Assembly (NCBI GenBank): GCA_022393335.1
Contig: JAJEKB010020415.1
Coordinates: 426,814-490,813 of the forward strand
DNA: 64,000 bases
DNA from: Macrotrachela quadricornifera
Lineage: Eukaryota; Rotifera; Eurotatoria; Philodinida; Philodinidae
Reading direction: 5' to 3'
Under the pieces are notes generated by a model. That model saw only the letters and a list, made by a program, of their open reading frames with translations, was not told the DNA's origin and searched no databases. Shown here piece by piece: positions 24,609 through 35,771 of the stretch; position 1 is the stretch's first letter; the number at the start of each line of letters is the position of its first letter. The translations under genes were made by a program, and so were the position numbers.

Positions 24609-24785
24609 ACAGAAAAGTATGTTATCGTAGGCTAGAAGAGCTCTATAACGATAACTGATAATATATCAAGCAAAAAACAATCAGTTTGACCGAAAGGGCC
24701 TGCAAATGTGTATTTGTTTGTAGATGACAATGTTGTTATTAAGCCGAGTTGATTGTTTGTGTTGAATATTATTTGTTACACCTTT

Positions 24786-25510
24786 TAAATCTTTCTCAAT
24801 CCTCATTCGGGTTATATATAGAAACACTCATAATGGGAATAAATTAGGTACCAATTGTAATTGTAGACCGATCTGTCCATGTGTGCAAATGTGATTAAAC
24901 TGCGCCGCAGCGGACGTAATGTCCGTCATTTCACTGCAACTGCGGGCGCTGTGTCGCAGTTACGTGCAACTGCGGACACTGCACCGCAGTTGTCAAAAAA
25001 GTGGTGACTTAGGTATATTTCAGATAACATAAAGCCGATTGCATAATACGTATAGCATCACTTTGAGACATTTTTTCATTTTCGTTGAAGCCCATTGAAG
25101 CAATAGATCGTATAACATTGAATATGCTTTTGTATTGATTTTTTTTAAACTAAATGGCAAAAAAGATTAAATAAGAACGAGTTTTACTCCTACCAAAGTT
25201 GAGAGAATAGCCATTAAACAAGAGAATAAGAGGGAGAGTGAGATATATAACTATGTGATATGATGCTGACCTTTTGATCTTTTCTTTTCTCATATGTGGA
25301 AATGTTCTTATTGTAGAGAGAAATAATTAAAAAATACAAGACTCACCAGTGGTTTTGTAGTCATACTTATTAACAGCAACAATAATTAAAACGACAACGA
25401 AATATATCCGAAAATAGCTGAATCAATATATACAATGTTATGTGTAAATTTAATCGGCAAACAAAAGAAAAAGAAAATAAAGACTCGTTATCACATCTTG
25501 TTGATATTCC
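24786..25510. other. Intergenic with a GC-rich hairpin patch at 24897-24993
   Basis: No gene is seen. The patch 24897-24993 is much more GC-rich than anything near it. It contains two direct copies of AACTGCGG.C.CTG...CGCAGTT, each able to form a hairpin, preceded by another hairpin, CGGACGTAATGTCCG. The remainder is AT-rich. Confidence 0.55.
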
Positions 25511-25805
25511 TCTACGATCATGGGCGGGCCAGGTAGGGGGCGATTGCTCCCCCTGAAAAAATTTTTAGGGGGCAATAAAACTTTATTGCCCCTAGCATTG
25601 CAAATATTTTTTGTACGGCTATAGCTGCATCTGTAGTAGTACAGAATCATTTTTGTTATTTGATGCACTACTAAGCCATATTAAGTGCTTTTTTTAAAAT
25701 TCTTGTTAGAGGGTGACAGATGTCATCCTCATGTTCTTTTTCTTTCTATTCTTCGTATATATATTTTCTTTCTGTTCTTCACATACGTCACATATATTCA
25801 CATCT

Positions 25806-25958
25806 ATTATCTGTTCTGTTAACATATGTGAACATATGATGACATGTGTTCACATCTNNNNNNNNNNCTGTTCTGTTAACATATGTGAACATATGATGAC
25901 ATGTGTTCACATCTGTTATCTGTTCTGTTAACATATGTGAACATATGATGACATGTGT
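25806..25958. repeat. 52-bp tandem repeat with a 10-N assembly gap
   Basis: At least three copies of a 52-bp unit containing GTTAACATATGTGAACATATG and ACATGTGTTCACAT lie in the left part of the hAT element. The unit is rich in short palindromes. Bases 25858-25867 are N, between copies, so the true copy number is unknown. There is no CRISPR-like spacer structure. Confidence 0.9.
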
Positions 25959-26510
25959 TCTACATTTCATCACCTTTTCTGTCTACCTCGTTTCATCATC
26001 TATCTCTTTGTCCTTCTCATTTCATCATTTTTTCTTATTGTTCATCTTCATGTCATCATCTTTCTCTTGGTTATATTCCATCATCCCTTCGTCTTTGTTT
26101 TTCGTAATATTTATACCACTGACTTTTTGCAATAAACTATTCACATATTACTCATTCTCATCTCATCTCATCGAGTTTTTTTTTTTGGAATCAAAGCCTT
26201 AATTTAGTTTATTAAAATAAAATCAGAACCGTTACATTTCCACAACCGATGTTACACAAGGCTGGAAGAGAAAAACAACGACGAGACGCGTGACAGTTGT
26301 CTTATGTCTCGAGAGAGAAATGGTATAAAATAAATGAAATAGAACATAATATGGAGAGTGAAAAAGTATATATGAGGAAAACACAATAAAAGCATTAAAA
26401 AATAGACTATGATGATATTAAATCATCGAACAAGCAAGAAAATTGGCTCCTTCTCATATTAGATATGAAGGAGGAGACGAGCGAGAGAAAAGTGTTAATG
26501 ATGTTGATAC

Positions 26511-26840
26511 GAATAAGCCATTTATTTGATTTTATTTCATATTGAATATGATGATGGAGTGAAGTAAATGTAATACGTAAATCGATGTTGTTGGAATAAG
26601 CCGATAAACCTGCCTCACCTCATATTGGATATGGAAGTGAAGCAGGGTAAATGAAAGACATAAATCGATGTTGTTGGAATAAGTCGGTAAACCTACTTCA
26701 CCTCATATTGGATATGAGAATGAAGCAGAGTAAATGTATTAAATGAATGCCAGACCACGAATAAGCCAATAAATTGATCCATTATCATATTGTATAATAA
26801 AATAATATATGGGTAAATGTAATATCAGGTTCGTAATGAT
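26511..26840 (-). repeat. 82-bp tandem repeat in the LINE 3' untranslated region
   Basis: Units begin with GAATAAG(C/T)C at 26511, 26594, 26677 and 26759, a spacing of 82-83 bp. Most carry the palindrome CATATTGGATATG or a variant. A further related CATATTAGATATG lies near 26455. Tandem 3'-UTR units occur in several LINE families. Confidence 0.75.
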
Positions 26841-26990
26841 CGATTCCCGTATAACATTTTCCATGTGAATTTTATTGACCCATCATTGGTCTAGTGTATC
26901 GATGTTGATCATATATATAACATAGTAGGTGTTGTTTTTAAATTGCATTAAAAATATCTTGCAAATGAGTTTTTAATACAATATCATTAT

Positions 26991-29630
26991 TCATGGTTGC
27001 CATTGGATTGAATTGTGTAGTGATCCAATTGCATAATCCTTGATCTTCTGGACATTGCTGATCTTATGTATGTAATCCACAGATGTATAAATTGGTAACC
27101 CGAGTGCAGCTCTTAATGCTTTGTTTTGCATAATCTGCAAACGGTTCCATACTTTTGTATCAGCTGTCAGTAGAACAGGATAACCATAAATAATGATTGT
27201 ACGGACAATTGATTTGAAGATGTTTATCATCGTCTTCATATTGGGTTCATATGCCGTTCTCGACAGATATCGGAGAAGACTGATCCGTGGACCAATCTTG
27301 CTTTCGATATGGTCGAGATGTCTTCGCCATTTAAGTTGTTTGTCCATAATCACACCCAAGTATCTTGTATGATCCAGTGGTTTGATGGTAGTGTTGCTAA
27401 CTATTATCTCCACTGGATGCTTGTACTTCTTCCTTGGGTGTATACTGAAATGGACCAGTTCGGTTTTTGTTGGTTGGAGTTGGAGCTTCCATGATTGGCA
27501 CCAACTTTCGAATGCATCTATGGATTGTTGCAATCTGGAAGATAGAGTTTTCATGGAATTTCCAGATGTCCATAGAGCGGTATCATCGGCGAATAACCCG
27601 TGTTTCGTATGAGTCGGTATTCCATTCATCGAATCTGCCGTGAATATGATGTATAGTAATGGTGATAACGGAGATCCTTGTGGAGTACCGCTCATAAGAT
27701 TGAATGGACGTGATAATACATTTTCAATTTCAATTGCCGCAGTTCTGTTGTGTAAGAATGAGATCAAATATTGGACAATGTAACGAGGAAGACGTAGATC
27801 ATTAAGTTTGTAAATTAGACCATCATGCCATACCGAGTCAAAAGCCGCTTTAATATCGAATAGTACGACAGCCGAGTGGAGCTTTCGACGATCACACCTA
27901 AGCTTACCATCGGCATATCGTTCTAATCTTACTATATAGTAGATAGTGCTTTTGCCTGGTCTAAAGCCTGCCTGATGTTGTGGTAAGATGTTTCGTCGAT
28001 TAAGTTCAATCATTAGACGTTGCTTGATTATTTTCTCCAGTAGTTTGCCGAGGCAACTAAGGAGACTAATCGGCCGATAACTTGACGGATGTTGCTTGTC
28101 TTTTTTCGGCTTTAATAGAAGAATAATGTTTGCCTGTTTCCACCGTTCTGGAATATAACCCTTCTTCAGAATCAGATTGTACAGATTGGTTAGATGCTGG
28201 ACTAGTAATTCTGAATAATTCTTAAGACACCTGTTGTGAATGTTGTCTGGACCAGTGGAGGTGTTTCGAAGCTGCTTAAGATGAGATTTAACTTCTTTAA
28301 CAGTGATTGGCTTCCATCTGGTTTTGTTCGAATTGGCTATATATCCATTTTTAATGATGTTTGCTTGACGAGTTACTTGGTTATGAAATGGCAATGTATC
28401 AGTAGATTGAGAGTAGACTTCATCTTGGAAATAATCTGCAAATAGGTCTGCCTTCTCTCTATCTGATGTTGCTGTGATGTTGTTGTATTTCATGACGTTT
28501 GCATAGGTTTGCTTAATCCGTTTGTTGTGGAATTTGCGTACCGTTCGCCAAACAGCATCTGAATACATTTTCTTCTGACATAATGAAGACATTAACTCGT
28601 TAAAGTTGTGTCTTCTATCATTTCTAAGTGAGTTTGTTAGTAAGATCTTGGAGTTATAATAATGATGTTTGTCCATATAATCTCCAGTCTTCTTCCATCT
28701 TCTATAAGCTTGATGTTTTAATTTTATCAAGTTTTTCGATGCCTCACTTGGTGAATGTGATGTATTCTTTTGTTTAACTGGTGGAATGGCTTCTTTCGTT
28801 GCTACCAATATGGAGTTGGTAATAAACGACGTATATTCTTCTATATCTAATGATGAATCCAATCGACGATTACTGTCCCACAATATCAGTTGTTGGTCTA
28901 ATTTACTTCTGAATAATAACCATTTTGCTGCTTTAAAATTGAATGACAGTCTTGGAGACGGTGGTCTTGGTTCCGCTCCATCCGAGATGTCGAAGGTTAA
29001 TGGTTTGTGTCCGCATGATGTACCAATTGGTGGGTGTGTTTCTATATTTAATATGAACGATAGAAGTGGCTGACTGCCTAAGATCCAGTCAAGCTTGACT
29101 TCATAGTCGTTTTTCTCAAATGTAGGAATATCATCATCGACACCTTCAATAAATCCTTCTTTAAACAATTCTTGCAGCTGTCTTCCTCTCACATTGGCCC
29201 TTACTGATCCCATTTGATGAAGTGTTGCGTTAAGGTCACCTACGATAATGCAGTTGTTGTTGATGTTGTGTAGCTCGTGAAAAACACTAAGATCGATTTT
29301 TGCTGTTGGAGGAACATAAATGGAGGATATCAGTATTGATTTGAAATTTTTTGTTTCAATCTCCACTGCTATAACTTCATTCTTGTGTGTTGTTGTCTTG
29401 TTCAGCACTTCTCGACATTTAATGTGATGTTTCACTGCTAATAATACTCCGCCACCAGACTTTCCTACTCGATCATTCCTGTAAATGTTGTAACCTAATA
29501 GAGAGAACGTGCGCTCCTTCTTCAGATTAGTTTCATTCACAGAAATGACGTCGTATTTAGAGAATCTGGCTAAGAGTTCGTCTTTGTGTTTAATGATGGT
29601 GTTAATGTTAATGTGACATAATGTGATCAT
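26991..29630 (-). CDS. LINE ORF2: endonuclease and reverse transcriptase
   Basis: 879 aa. Residues 1 to about 230 form an APE-type endonuclease (ITLCHININ start, VISVNETNL, VGDLNATLH, GHKPLTFD-like end). The reverse transcriptase covers roughly 470-740, with KPKKDKQHPSSYRPISLLS, FDIKAAFDSVWH, SGTPQGSPLSPLLY and the catalytic FADD at about residue 678. No RNase H domain follows, which fits the Jockey clade. The ATG at 29630 overlaps the end of ORF1 by 23 nt in another frame. The enzyme nicks target DNA and copies its own RNA there. No stop or frameshift interrupts it. Confidence 0.93.
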   Translation of the reverse strand: MITLCHININTIIKHKDELLARFSKYDVISVNETNLKKERTFSLLGYNIYRNDRVGKSGGGVLLAVKHHIKCREVLNKTTTHKNEVIAVEIETKNFKSILISSIYVPPTAKIDLSVFHELHNINNNCIIVGDLNATLHQMGSVRANVRGRQLQELFKEGFIEGVDDDIPTFEKNDYEVKLDWILGSQPLLSFILNIETHPPIGTSCGHKPLTFDISDGAEPRPPSPRLSFNFKAAKWLLFRSKLDQQLILWDSNRRLDSSLDIEEYTSFITNSILVATKEAIPPVKQKNTSHSPSEASKNLIKLKHQAYRRWKKTGDYMDKHHYYNSKILLTNSLRNDRRHNFNELMSSLCQKKMYSDAVWRTVRKFHNKRIKQTYANVMKYNNITATSDREKADLFADYFQDEVYSQSTDTLPFHNQVTRQANIIKNGYIANSNKTRWKPITVKEVKSHLKQLRNTSTGPDNIHNRCLKNYSELLVQHLTNLYNLILKKGYIPERWKQANIILLLKPKKDKQHPSSYRPISLLSCLGKLLEKIIKQRLMIELNRRNILPQHQAGFRPGKSTIYYIVRLERYADGKLRCDRRKLHSAVVLFDIKAAFDSVWHDGLIYKLNDLRLPRYIVQYLISFLHNRTAAIEIENVLSRPFNLMSGTPQGSPLSPLLYIIFTADSMNGIPTHTKHGLFADDTALWTSGNSMKTLSSRLQQSIDAFESWCQSWKLQLQPTKTELVHFSIHPRKKYKHPVEIIVSNTTIKPLDHTRYLGVIMDKQLKWRRHLDHIESKIGPRISLLRYLSRTAYEPNMKTMINIFKSIVRTIIIYGYPVLLTADTKVWNRLQIMQNKALRAALGLPIYTSVDYIHKISNVQKIKDYAIGSLHNSIQWQP

Positions 29631-31107
29631 CGTTGTTATTTGACTTAAGATCTTTGTTTTCTAATGTCGATGATTCTAATGAGCTGTTGGGAGAACGTGT
29701 TCTCTTTGCTGGCTTCGTTGTGGCTTTTTGTTTTCGTGGTGGTTTTGCAACGATGTCACTTGAGGTTGTTGTTATTTTAGTTGATGTGTTGTTGTGTACT
29801 ATGGTTGATGTGGTTGCAGTATCACTTGGTGAATTAATTGTGTTCATGTTTTGAAGATTAGCCTTGTTTTGCTCTAGTCTTTGCTGTCTCCTGTTCTTCA
29901 TATGCTTTGCAACTTGACTTTCTTCTTCAGTTGAATCAGAATCAAGTGTTTCATAATCATTTTTAAGAATGTTGTCTTTGGTTAAGATTGATTTTTCTAA
30001 TTTGATGATTCTCTGTTGAAGTGACTTGAATAACCGCGATGCAGTTTCTTCAATAATCTTCTCCATTTTACTTGTTAAAGCATTAACTAGCTCTTCAAAC
30101 CTGTCATTTTGTAATTGATCATGTTGTCTTTGATATAAGCTTGGTAAAGCTGGAAATTCATTTGGATTGTTTAATTCTGGTACAGTTGATGATAATTTAT
30201 TAGTTGATGTATATTGATTGACCAGATTAAGCAATCGCTTCTCTTGTTCTTGATATTTTGGACAAGTATTTGATGTAGCTAAGTGTGCACCATTACAATT
30301 TGAGCATTTTAGTAAGTCAGCAGCAGCAGTACAGTGATCAACTCGGTGGTTACCACCGCATCGAGCACATAACTGATCCTTCGACTTACAGTACTTTGCA
30401 ACATGATTGTATTTAAGGCACAAATAGCATTGTACAGGTTTGGTGTTCTGTGATGCTGGTTCTGCTGTGAAATGCATTGAATCCACCTGTAGACCAGTGT
30501 GTATAAATGTATTGCGATTTTGTGGGTCGCAAAATGTTATTTTTACTGTTGTGGTCGGCTTATTTTGTTCTCTATTATTAAGTCGAGCAACATCAATAGC
30601 ATTAAGTCCCACTTCCTTTAATGCTTCAGTTATTCGACTTTCTGGAATTTCTAAATCAACTCTTTTAACAAAAGCGACTTTTTCTGTATCTTGTACTCTC
30701 TGTATAGAACGAGGTACATATATCTTAGTTGAAGCCTGACCATTTGTTGCAAGAATTGGTGCTGGCTCATTTAATATACGATTAAATGAACTCACATCAG
30801 TTGCGTATAATGTAAAACTTCCTGATCTACTAAGTTGGATATTAGCAATTTTGATGTCCTTGAAGTGTTCCTTGATCAGGTCGTTCAGTTGCATTTTGTT
30901 CAATTTTACACCTTCAACTATCAGAGGAGCAATTGAGAACTTTGATCGGTTGGTCTTGCCAGCCAATGTATTAATGCCAGCTGTAGTGTAATTTGTCAAT
31001 TGTGTTGTTGTTGGTCTTTGTGTCTGCGTTGCCGGCCTTTGTGCTTTGTCATTCGGAAGACTAGTCCGTTTGGCTGCACCACCCCCACCTCCTTTCTTTG
31101 GAGGCAT
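29608..31107 (-). CDS. LINE ORF1: gag-like nucleic-acid-binding protein with zinc knuckles
   Basis: 499 aa from the ATG at 31107. A basic, Gly/Thr-rich N-terminus is followed by an RRM-like region. Three Cys/His knuckles lie near residues 225-285 (CYLCLKYNHVAKYC, CARCGGNHRVDHC, CSNCNGAHLATSNTC). The C-terminal part is charged with Thr/Ser-rich stretches and basic PPRKQKATTKPAKR. This is the usual RNA-packaging protein of Jockey/I-type LINEs. It overlaps the ORF2 start by 23 nt, implying coupled translation. Confidence 0.88.
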   Translation of the reverse strand: MPPKKGGGGGAAKRTSLPNDKAQRPATQTQRPTTTQLTNYTTAGINTLAGKTNRSKFSIAPLIVEGVKLNKMQLNDLIKEHFKDIKIANIQLSRSGSFTLYATDVSSFNRILNEPAPILATNGQASTKIYVPRSIQRVQDTEKVAFVKRVDLEIPESRITEALKEVGLNAIDVARLNNREQNKPTTTVKITFCDPQNRNTFIHTGLQVDSMHFTAEPASQNTKPVQCYLCLKYNHVAKYCKSKDQLCARCGGNHRVDHCTAAADLLKCSNCNGAHLATSNTCPKYQEQEKRLLNLVNQYTSTNKLSSTVPELNNPNEFPALPSLYQRQHDQLQNDRFEELVNALTSKMEKIIEETASRLFKSLQQRIIKLEKSILTKDNILKNDYETLDSDSTEEESQVAKHMKNRRQQRLEQNKANLQNMNTINSPSDTATTSTIVHNNTSTKITTTSSDIVAKPPRKQKATTKPAKRTRSPNSSLESSTLENKDLKSNNNDDHIMSH

Positions 31108-31500
31108 TTATCCACCAAAAGTAAGTTTATCAGTGAATGAATATAAAATGATGTAATTTAATTAATAAATAAATAAATAAATAAATATCTAATTAACTTT
31201 AAAAGTTAATTAGGTCACCAAATGATCAAAACCAAATAACACTTTGAAAATTCGATCAACTAATCACAATATACGACAGGTAAACCAGGTAAAATAAGTT
31301 CTACTAATAGTGTATACAAGAAATCGTAAGATTCAAATACAGTAGAACTTTTATCCAAAGAAGACGAAAAGACGCGTCCGATCGCTAGCTCGTCAAAAAT
31401 GAATGATGATCTCATCGAGTTACACACCCACAATTCTGCTATCATTTACATGTACAGTAACATCTTTCTTCTCAAATAATGTTAATCGAATGTTTTCAAT

Positions 31501-34500
31501 ATGTCTGAAAAAAATACACTCGACTTTTACTTCTCGAAAAACAAAGCTTTTACTACTACACAAGCAAGTCCATGTGAATGGATCCAATCCGCTATCAATG
31601 AATACTCGTCGGAACAACTCTTGAATTTGAACAATTCTACAACATCATCTACCATATCTTCATCATCGACATCGACAATATCAACATAACTCTTGATGTT
31701 AATGATGAATCAATTCTCCAATGTTCACAAGCAGCTGATGGTGGTGTAGTCTCCGTCGAATCTGTTCAACGAGACCCATCACGTGGTTCAACATTCGCAA
31801 AGGAATTTGCCTCATTTGGACCATACCAGCCAAAATATAATTATCCAACTGTTGAACAACGGCATTTTTGTCATCAATGGTTTCAAAAATACCAATGGCT
31901 TGAATATAACACTACAACAGATAAAGCGTACTGCTTTTTTTGTCGATTTGCTTATAATCCAGTGAAGTCTGATAAAGCATTTACAGTCATTGGTTTTAAC
32001 AAATGGAAAAAAGCTATTGAAAAGTTTGACAAACACCAATTAGCATTGTCACACAAACAATCATATGAAACTTGGATAAGTGCAGAAAAGAATCGCATTA
32101 ATAACGCGAGTGTATTAAAGCAAACTAACCGACAATTTAGTGAACAAGCCGAAGAAAATCGTCTGTACTTAAAAGAAATTATTCGAGCGATCATGTTTCT
32201 AGGTAAACAATGTTTATCTTTCCGAGGCCATCGTGAAGGTGAAACAGCTGAAAATCGTGGTAACTTTCTTGAGTTACTTCAACTTCGTAGCTATGATAGC
32301 AATATTATCAAGAAACATCTTTCTTCGTTGAAATTCACTGATCATAAAATCCAAAACGAACTAATGATATTAATCCAGGAAAACATTACTAAACAAATTG
32401 TATCACATATAAAGAAATCCAAATATTTTTCAGTTATGATCGATGAAACAACAGATATTTCAAGACATCAACAGGTATCATTAGTTATCCGGTATGTCGA
32501 CGATTTCTTCAATGTCTTTGAACGTTTTATTGGCTTTGAACGAACATTTGACACAACAGGTGAAACCTTATTTAATTTATTAGTATTATGGATTAAACAA
32601 CTTGATTTGGATATTGGAAATATTGTTGGTCAATGTTATGATGGCTGCAGTTCTATGCGAGGTGAATATAAAGATGTTGCAGCTCGAATGAGACAATTGG
32701 CACCAAAGGGTATGTGGTAGTTCTAGCCTTTATACTAAAAACAATTTCCAAGCTTTTCAGTGAAGATAATCAGTTCGTCAGGTATTTAAACAGATATATG
32801 CTGCGTAAATATCTGAAACTTCTCTATACATACGTGTGTTGCATTCTATTCTTATACGTGAAAAATAACGTAGAAAATTCATTTGAAGACAAGCAAAACT
32901 TTTGTCGTTGACTAATTCTCTTTCTCGTAGAGAAGAGTCCAGCAGAAATAAATTGTTTGCTTGATTGATTGCTTGATTGTGTGTCCGTAAGATCAAAAAA
33001 ACATCGAAAATTGATTTTTCGAAAAAGACATTTCTAGAGGTAATTCGATGCGGGGACTTCGAATCTGAAGTCTGTTCGGTGATCATGTGGTATCAGCATT
33101 GATCAATTGATGTTAGGAATTGGTGAGGTTTGGTATTTTTTATCGAAAACAGGTGTTTTATCACGAAATGATGATTTCATCGTGGTGGGTGATGAACACC
33201 ATTGCTGATTATTATTCTCTTTCTCGTAGAGAAGAGTCTTGCAAACATAAATCGTCTGCTTGATTGCTTGATTACTTGCTTGCTTGTATGTCCGCACAAG
33301 GTCAAAAAAACATTTTATTAATATTTTCTATAAAACTTGACCAAAGGGTAATCGCAGTCGAGGAACTCGAATCTGATGTTAGTTTACTAAAAGTTTTTTT
33401 GGATCCATTTTTTTACACAAAGAATCCTTTTTTTTACAAAAAAAAATTTTTTTATAAAGGTTGACCGAAGGGTAATCGAGGTGGAGGAATCCGAATCTGA
33501 GGTTAGTTTTCAAAAATTTTTTTAGATCCCTTTTTTACACAAAGGATGACTTTTTTGCAAAACAAAACTTATTTTATGAGGGTTGACCAAAGGGTAATCG
33601 GGGTCGAGGAATTCGAATCTGATGTTAACTTTTAAAAATTTTTTTAAGGATCATTTTTTTACACAAAGGATCACTTTTTTTGCAAAAAGAAAATTTTTTA
33701 TAAGGGTTACCCGAACGGTAATGGGGGTCGAAGAATCCGAATCTGATGTTAGTTTTAATCAATTAATTATTAAGTATTAATAAGTCAATAATTAGCAATT
33801 ATTTAATGACATTTTTAATAAAACTTGACCAAAAGGTAATCAGGGGCGATGAGTTCAAATCTCATGTTAGTTTTTTACAATTTTTTCACACAAAGAACCA
33901 CTTTTTTTACAAAAAAAATTTTGCTACAAGGGTTGACCGCAAGGCAATCGAGGACGAGGAATTCAAAACTGAAGTCAGTTTTCTAAAAATTTTTGAAGCT
34001 CAATTTCTAAAATAAACGACAAGTTTTTAACAAAAAACATTTGTTTTTATGAAGTTTGGTCAAAGGCAGGTGAGGTCGAGGAACTTGCATCTGACTCCGG
34101 TTTTTTTAATTTTAGAAGTGAATAGCTTGACGATAGTTTAGAAACACGATTTCTACGAGAAAGAGAAGAGCGAGTCTTTAGACGAGCGTTACTTGTTAAA
34201 TAATCACTTTTCATACAACAATATTTCGTTCATTTATAGCTATTTACATCCATTGTAATGGTCATGTGTTGAATTTATGTTTGGTCGATGTCTCATCAGC
34301 TATTGTACCAATTAGAAATAATTTCGGTGTTGTTCAAGCTCTTTATAATTTGGTTGAAGGATCAGCTAAACGTCATCATGTATTTGAAGATGTACAAAAA
34401 CAAGTTGAATTGAAACCATTTGTTATGAAACAAGTGTGTGATACTCGTTGGACTTGTCGATCAGGATATTTAAATGTTGTACTTGATCGTTATTCAGAAA

Positions 34501-35401
34501 TACTCGATGCTCTAGAAATACTTGATAATGGACACGGGCTTATCATGTTGAATACAATTAAAAGATTGGATTTTATTTTTCATTTACTTATTATGTCTGA
34601 AAAATATATTCGATAACAAATATATTATCCAAATATTTGCAACATTCAGACATCTCGTTAACTAGTGCACTAGTTCATGTGAAATTAACAATTGAAACAT
34701 TAACAACATTAAGAACAGAATCGAAATTCGAAGAATTTTGGAAGAAAACTATCGATATTTGTGAAGCTAATGATATTGATGATCAAGTCGAAATCCGAAA
34801 AAGAAAAATTCCAGCAAAGCTATGAGGTGGTTATGTAATTCCAGATCATTTTTCAATTAAAGATAACTATCGTGTAAATTCATATTTTGCAGTCATCGAT
34901 AAGATAATGACTGCCATTGACAACAGATTTGATGAAAATAATGTTGGTATTGTGATCTTATGTGAAAAATTATTTTTGACGAAGGATTTACTTTCGTCTG
35001 ATGAAATTCGAGAATTAACTTCTTTTTACGAATTGAATTACAACGATTGCAAAAGTGAACAATTGTTATACAAAACAGCAATTAACCAGCAACAAATAAT
35101 GAATATAAACATCAAGTCGATTACAAAGTTCTTTCTTCAAAACAGTTTCCATCTCGTGTTACCAACTCTAAATAAATTACTTCAAATTCTATGGAGGATT
35201 CCAGTAAACGTTTGCGAATGTGAAAGAAGTTTTTCATGTTTACGACGTTTGAAAACGTATTTGAGAAACACAATGGATCAAGAACGTTTGTCTGTTCTGG
35301 CGTTAATTTATATTGAGAGAAACATCATCGTTGATATCGATGAAATTATAACACGGTTTGTTATGAAGAACGAAACTCGAAAAAGACAATTTTTACAATA
35401 A
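31501..35401 (+). pseudogene. hAT transposase, ZMYM1-like, inactivated
   Basis: Pieces in order: start at 31501 (MSEKNTLDFYF); a TTF-type zinc finger around 31760-32060 (AYCFFCRF); the RNase-H-like core with MIDETTD (near 32440) and GQCYDGCSSMRG (near 32635); IHCNGHVLNLCL after 34240; CDTRWTCR (near 34440); and the C-terminal dimerisation domain NVCECERSFSCLRRLK (near 35200). The donor GTATGT at 32710 and acceptor ending 34239 join APK to AIYIHCNGH in frame, giving a 1530-nt intron full of tandem repeats. Lesions: a frameshift near 31640-31690, a stop plus frameshift near 34614-34640, and an in-frame TGA at 34823-34825. Family is clear; the protein cannot be made intact. Confidence 0.85.
32919..34165. 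repeat. Tandem array (about 121 bp) inside the hAT transposase intron
   Basis: A unit starting TTGACC(A/G)AAGGGTAATCG.GG.CGAGGAA.TC.AATCTGA recurs near 33339, 33462, 33583, 33705, 33824, 33932 and 34055, spaced mostly 119-123 bp. Two longer copies of TCTCTTTCTCGTAGAGAAGAGTC open the region (32919, 33212). Its complement TCTACGAGAAAGAGA closes it near 34151, so the block may itself be an inserted element with inverted ends. No target duplication was found. Confidence 0.65.
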
Positions 35402-35771
35402 AATTTCGTGTTGTTTTTTTTTTACTCTTATAGTGAGTATGTTTATTGTCATATATTTTAAGGAACTACAATAAATATGAAAAGATTGGGACCAGAATTC
35501 AGTGCAAATTGACCATACGCATAGTCGCCTTATTCATATCTATCATAGCCTTCACGAAAGTCTTAGAGTGACATAAGACCTAAATGAAACTTTCAAGATA
35601 GTAGTAGAGCTTATTGCAAGACGAAGCGCCGAAAATTTCGGTGGATACATTTTGATTTCAGAAGAAAATCAATATCAGTCGTAAGAAGGATAGACAAATA
35701 TTTTGTATGGATCTGAAACTATTTTATTGCTCCCCCTAAAAACTTTTCACCGGCCCGCCCATGTCTACGAT

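Larger units (their letters stand above)
14536..24785 (+). repeat. Segmental duplication, copy 2, split by two transposons
   Basis: The second copy of the receptor-bearing segment is interrupted by a CACTA-like element (14579-21416) and a TA-flanked fold-back element (21681-22652). The left scrap 14536-14578 (ATATGAAGAC.GGTGCAT) and the continuation at 21419 (ATACTCAAAATA) are contiguous in copy 1 at 7040-7075. This proves both belong to one segment. About 85 bp near 24523-24608 is absent from copy 1. Confidence 0.85.
26178..31408 (-). mobile_element. Full-length Jockey-like non-LTR retrotransposon
   Basis: About 5.2 kb in minus orientation with ORF1, ORF2, a 3' tail ending in a poly-A run (poly-T at 26176-26186 on plus), and a 13-bp target duplication ATCTCATCGAGTT at 26165-26177 and 31409-31421. 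About 300 bp lie before ORF1 and about 810 bp after ORF2. It sits inside the hAT transposon, upstream of the transposase. Both ORFs are open, so the copy may be young. Confidence 0.92.
25519..35763 (+). mobile_element. hAT transposon (ZMYM1-like), 10.2 kb including a nested LINE
   Basis: Inverted ends CATGGGCGGGCC (25519-25530) and GGCCCGCCCATG (35752-35763) are perfect over 12 bp. A perfect 8-bp target duplication TCTACGAT flanks them (25511-25518; 35764-35771). GCTCCCCCT motifs lie just inside both ends, and a GGGGCAATAAA/TTTATTGCCCC hairpin lies just inside the left end. The element contains a broken hAT transposase (31501-35401) and a Jockey-like LINE inserted upstream of it (26178-31408). 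Without the LINE it would be about 5.0 kb. Confidence 0.9.

Noticed and set aside
25806..25958. CRISPR-like array
   Set aside because: Units are contiguous 52-bp tandem copies with no unique spacers, in a eukaryotic transposon, with an assembly gap.
26991..31107. Plus-strand frames inside the LINE (for example 27309-27612, 28786-29073, 29633-29854)
   Set aside because: They are antisense shadows of ORF1 and ORF2.
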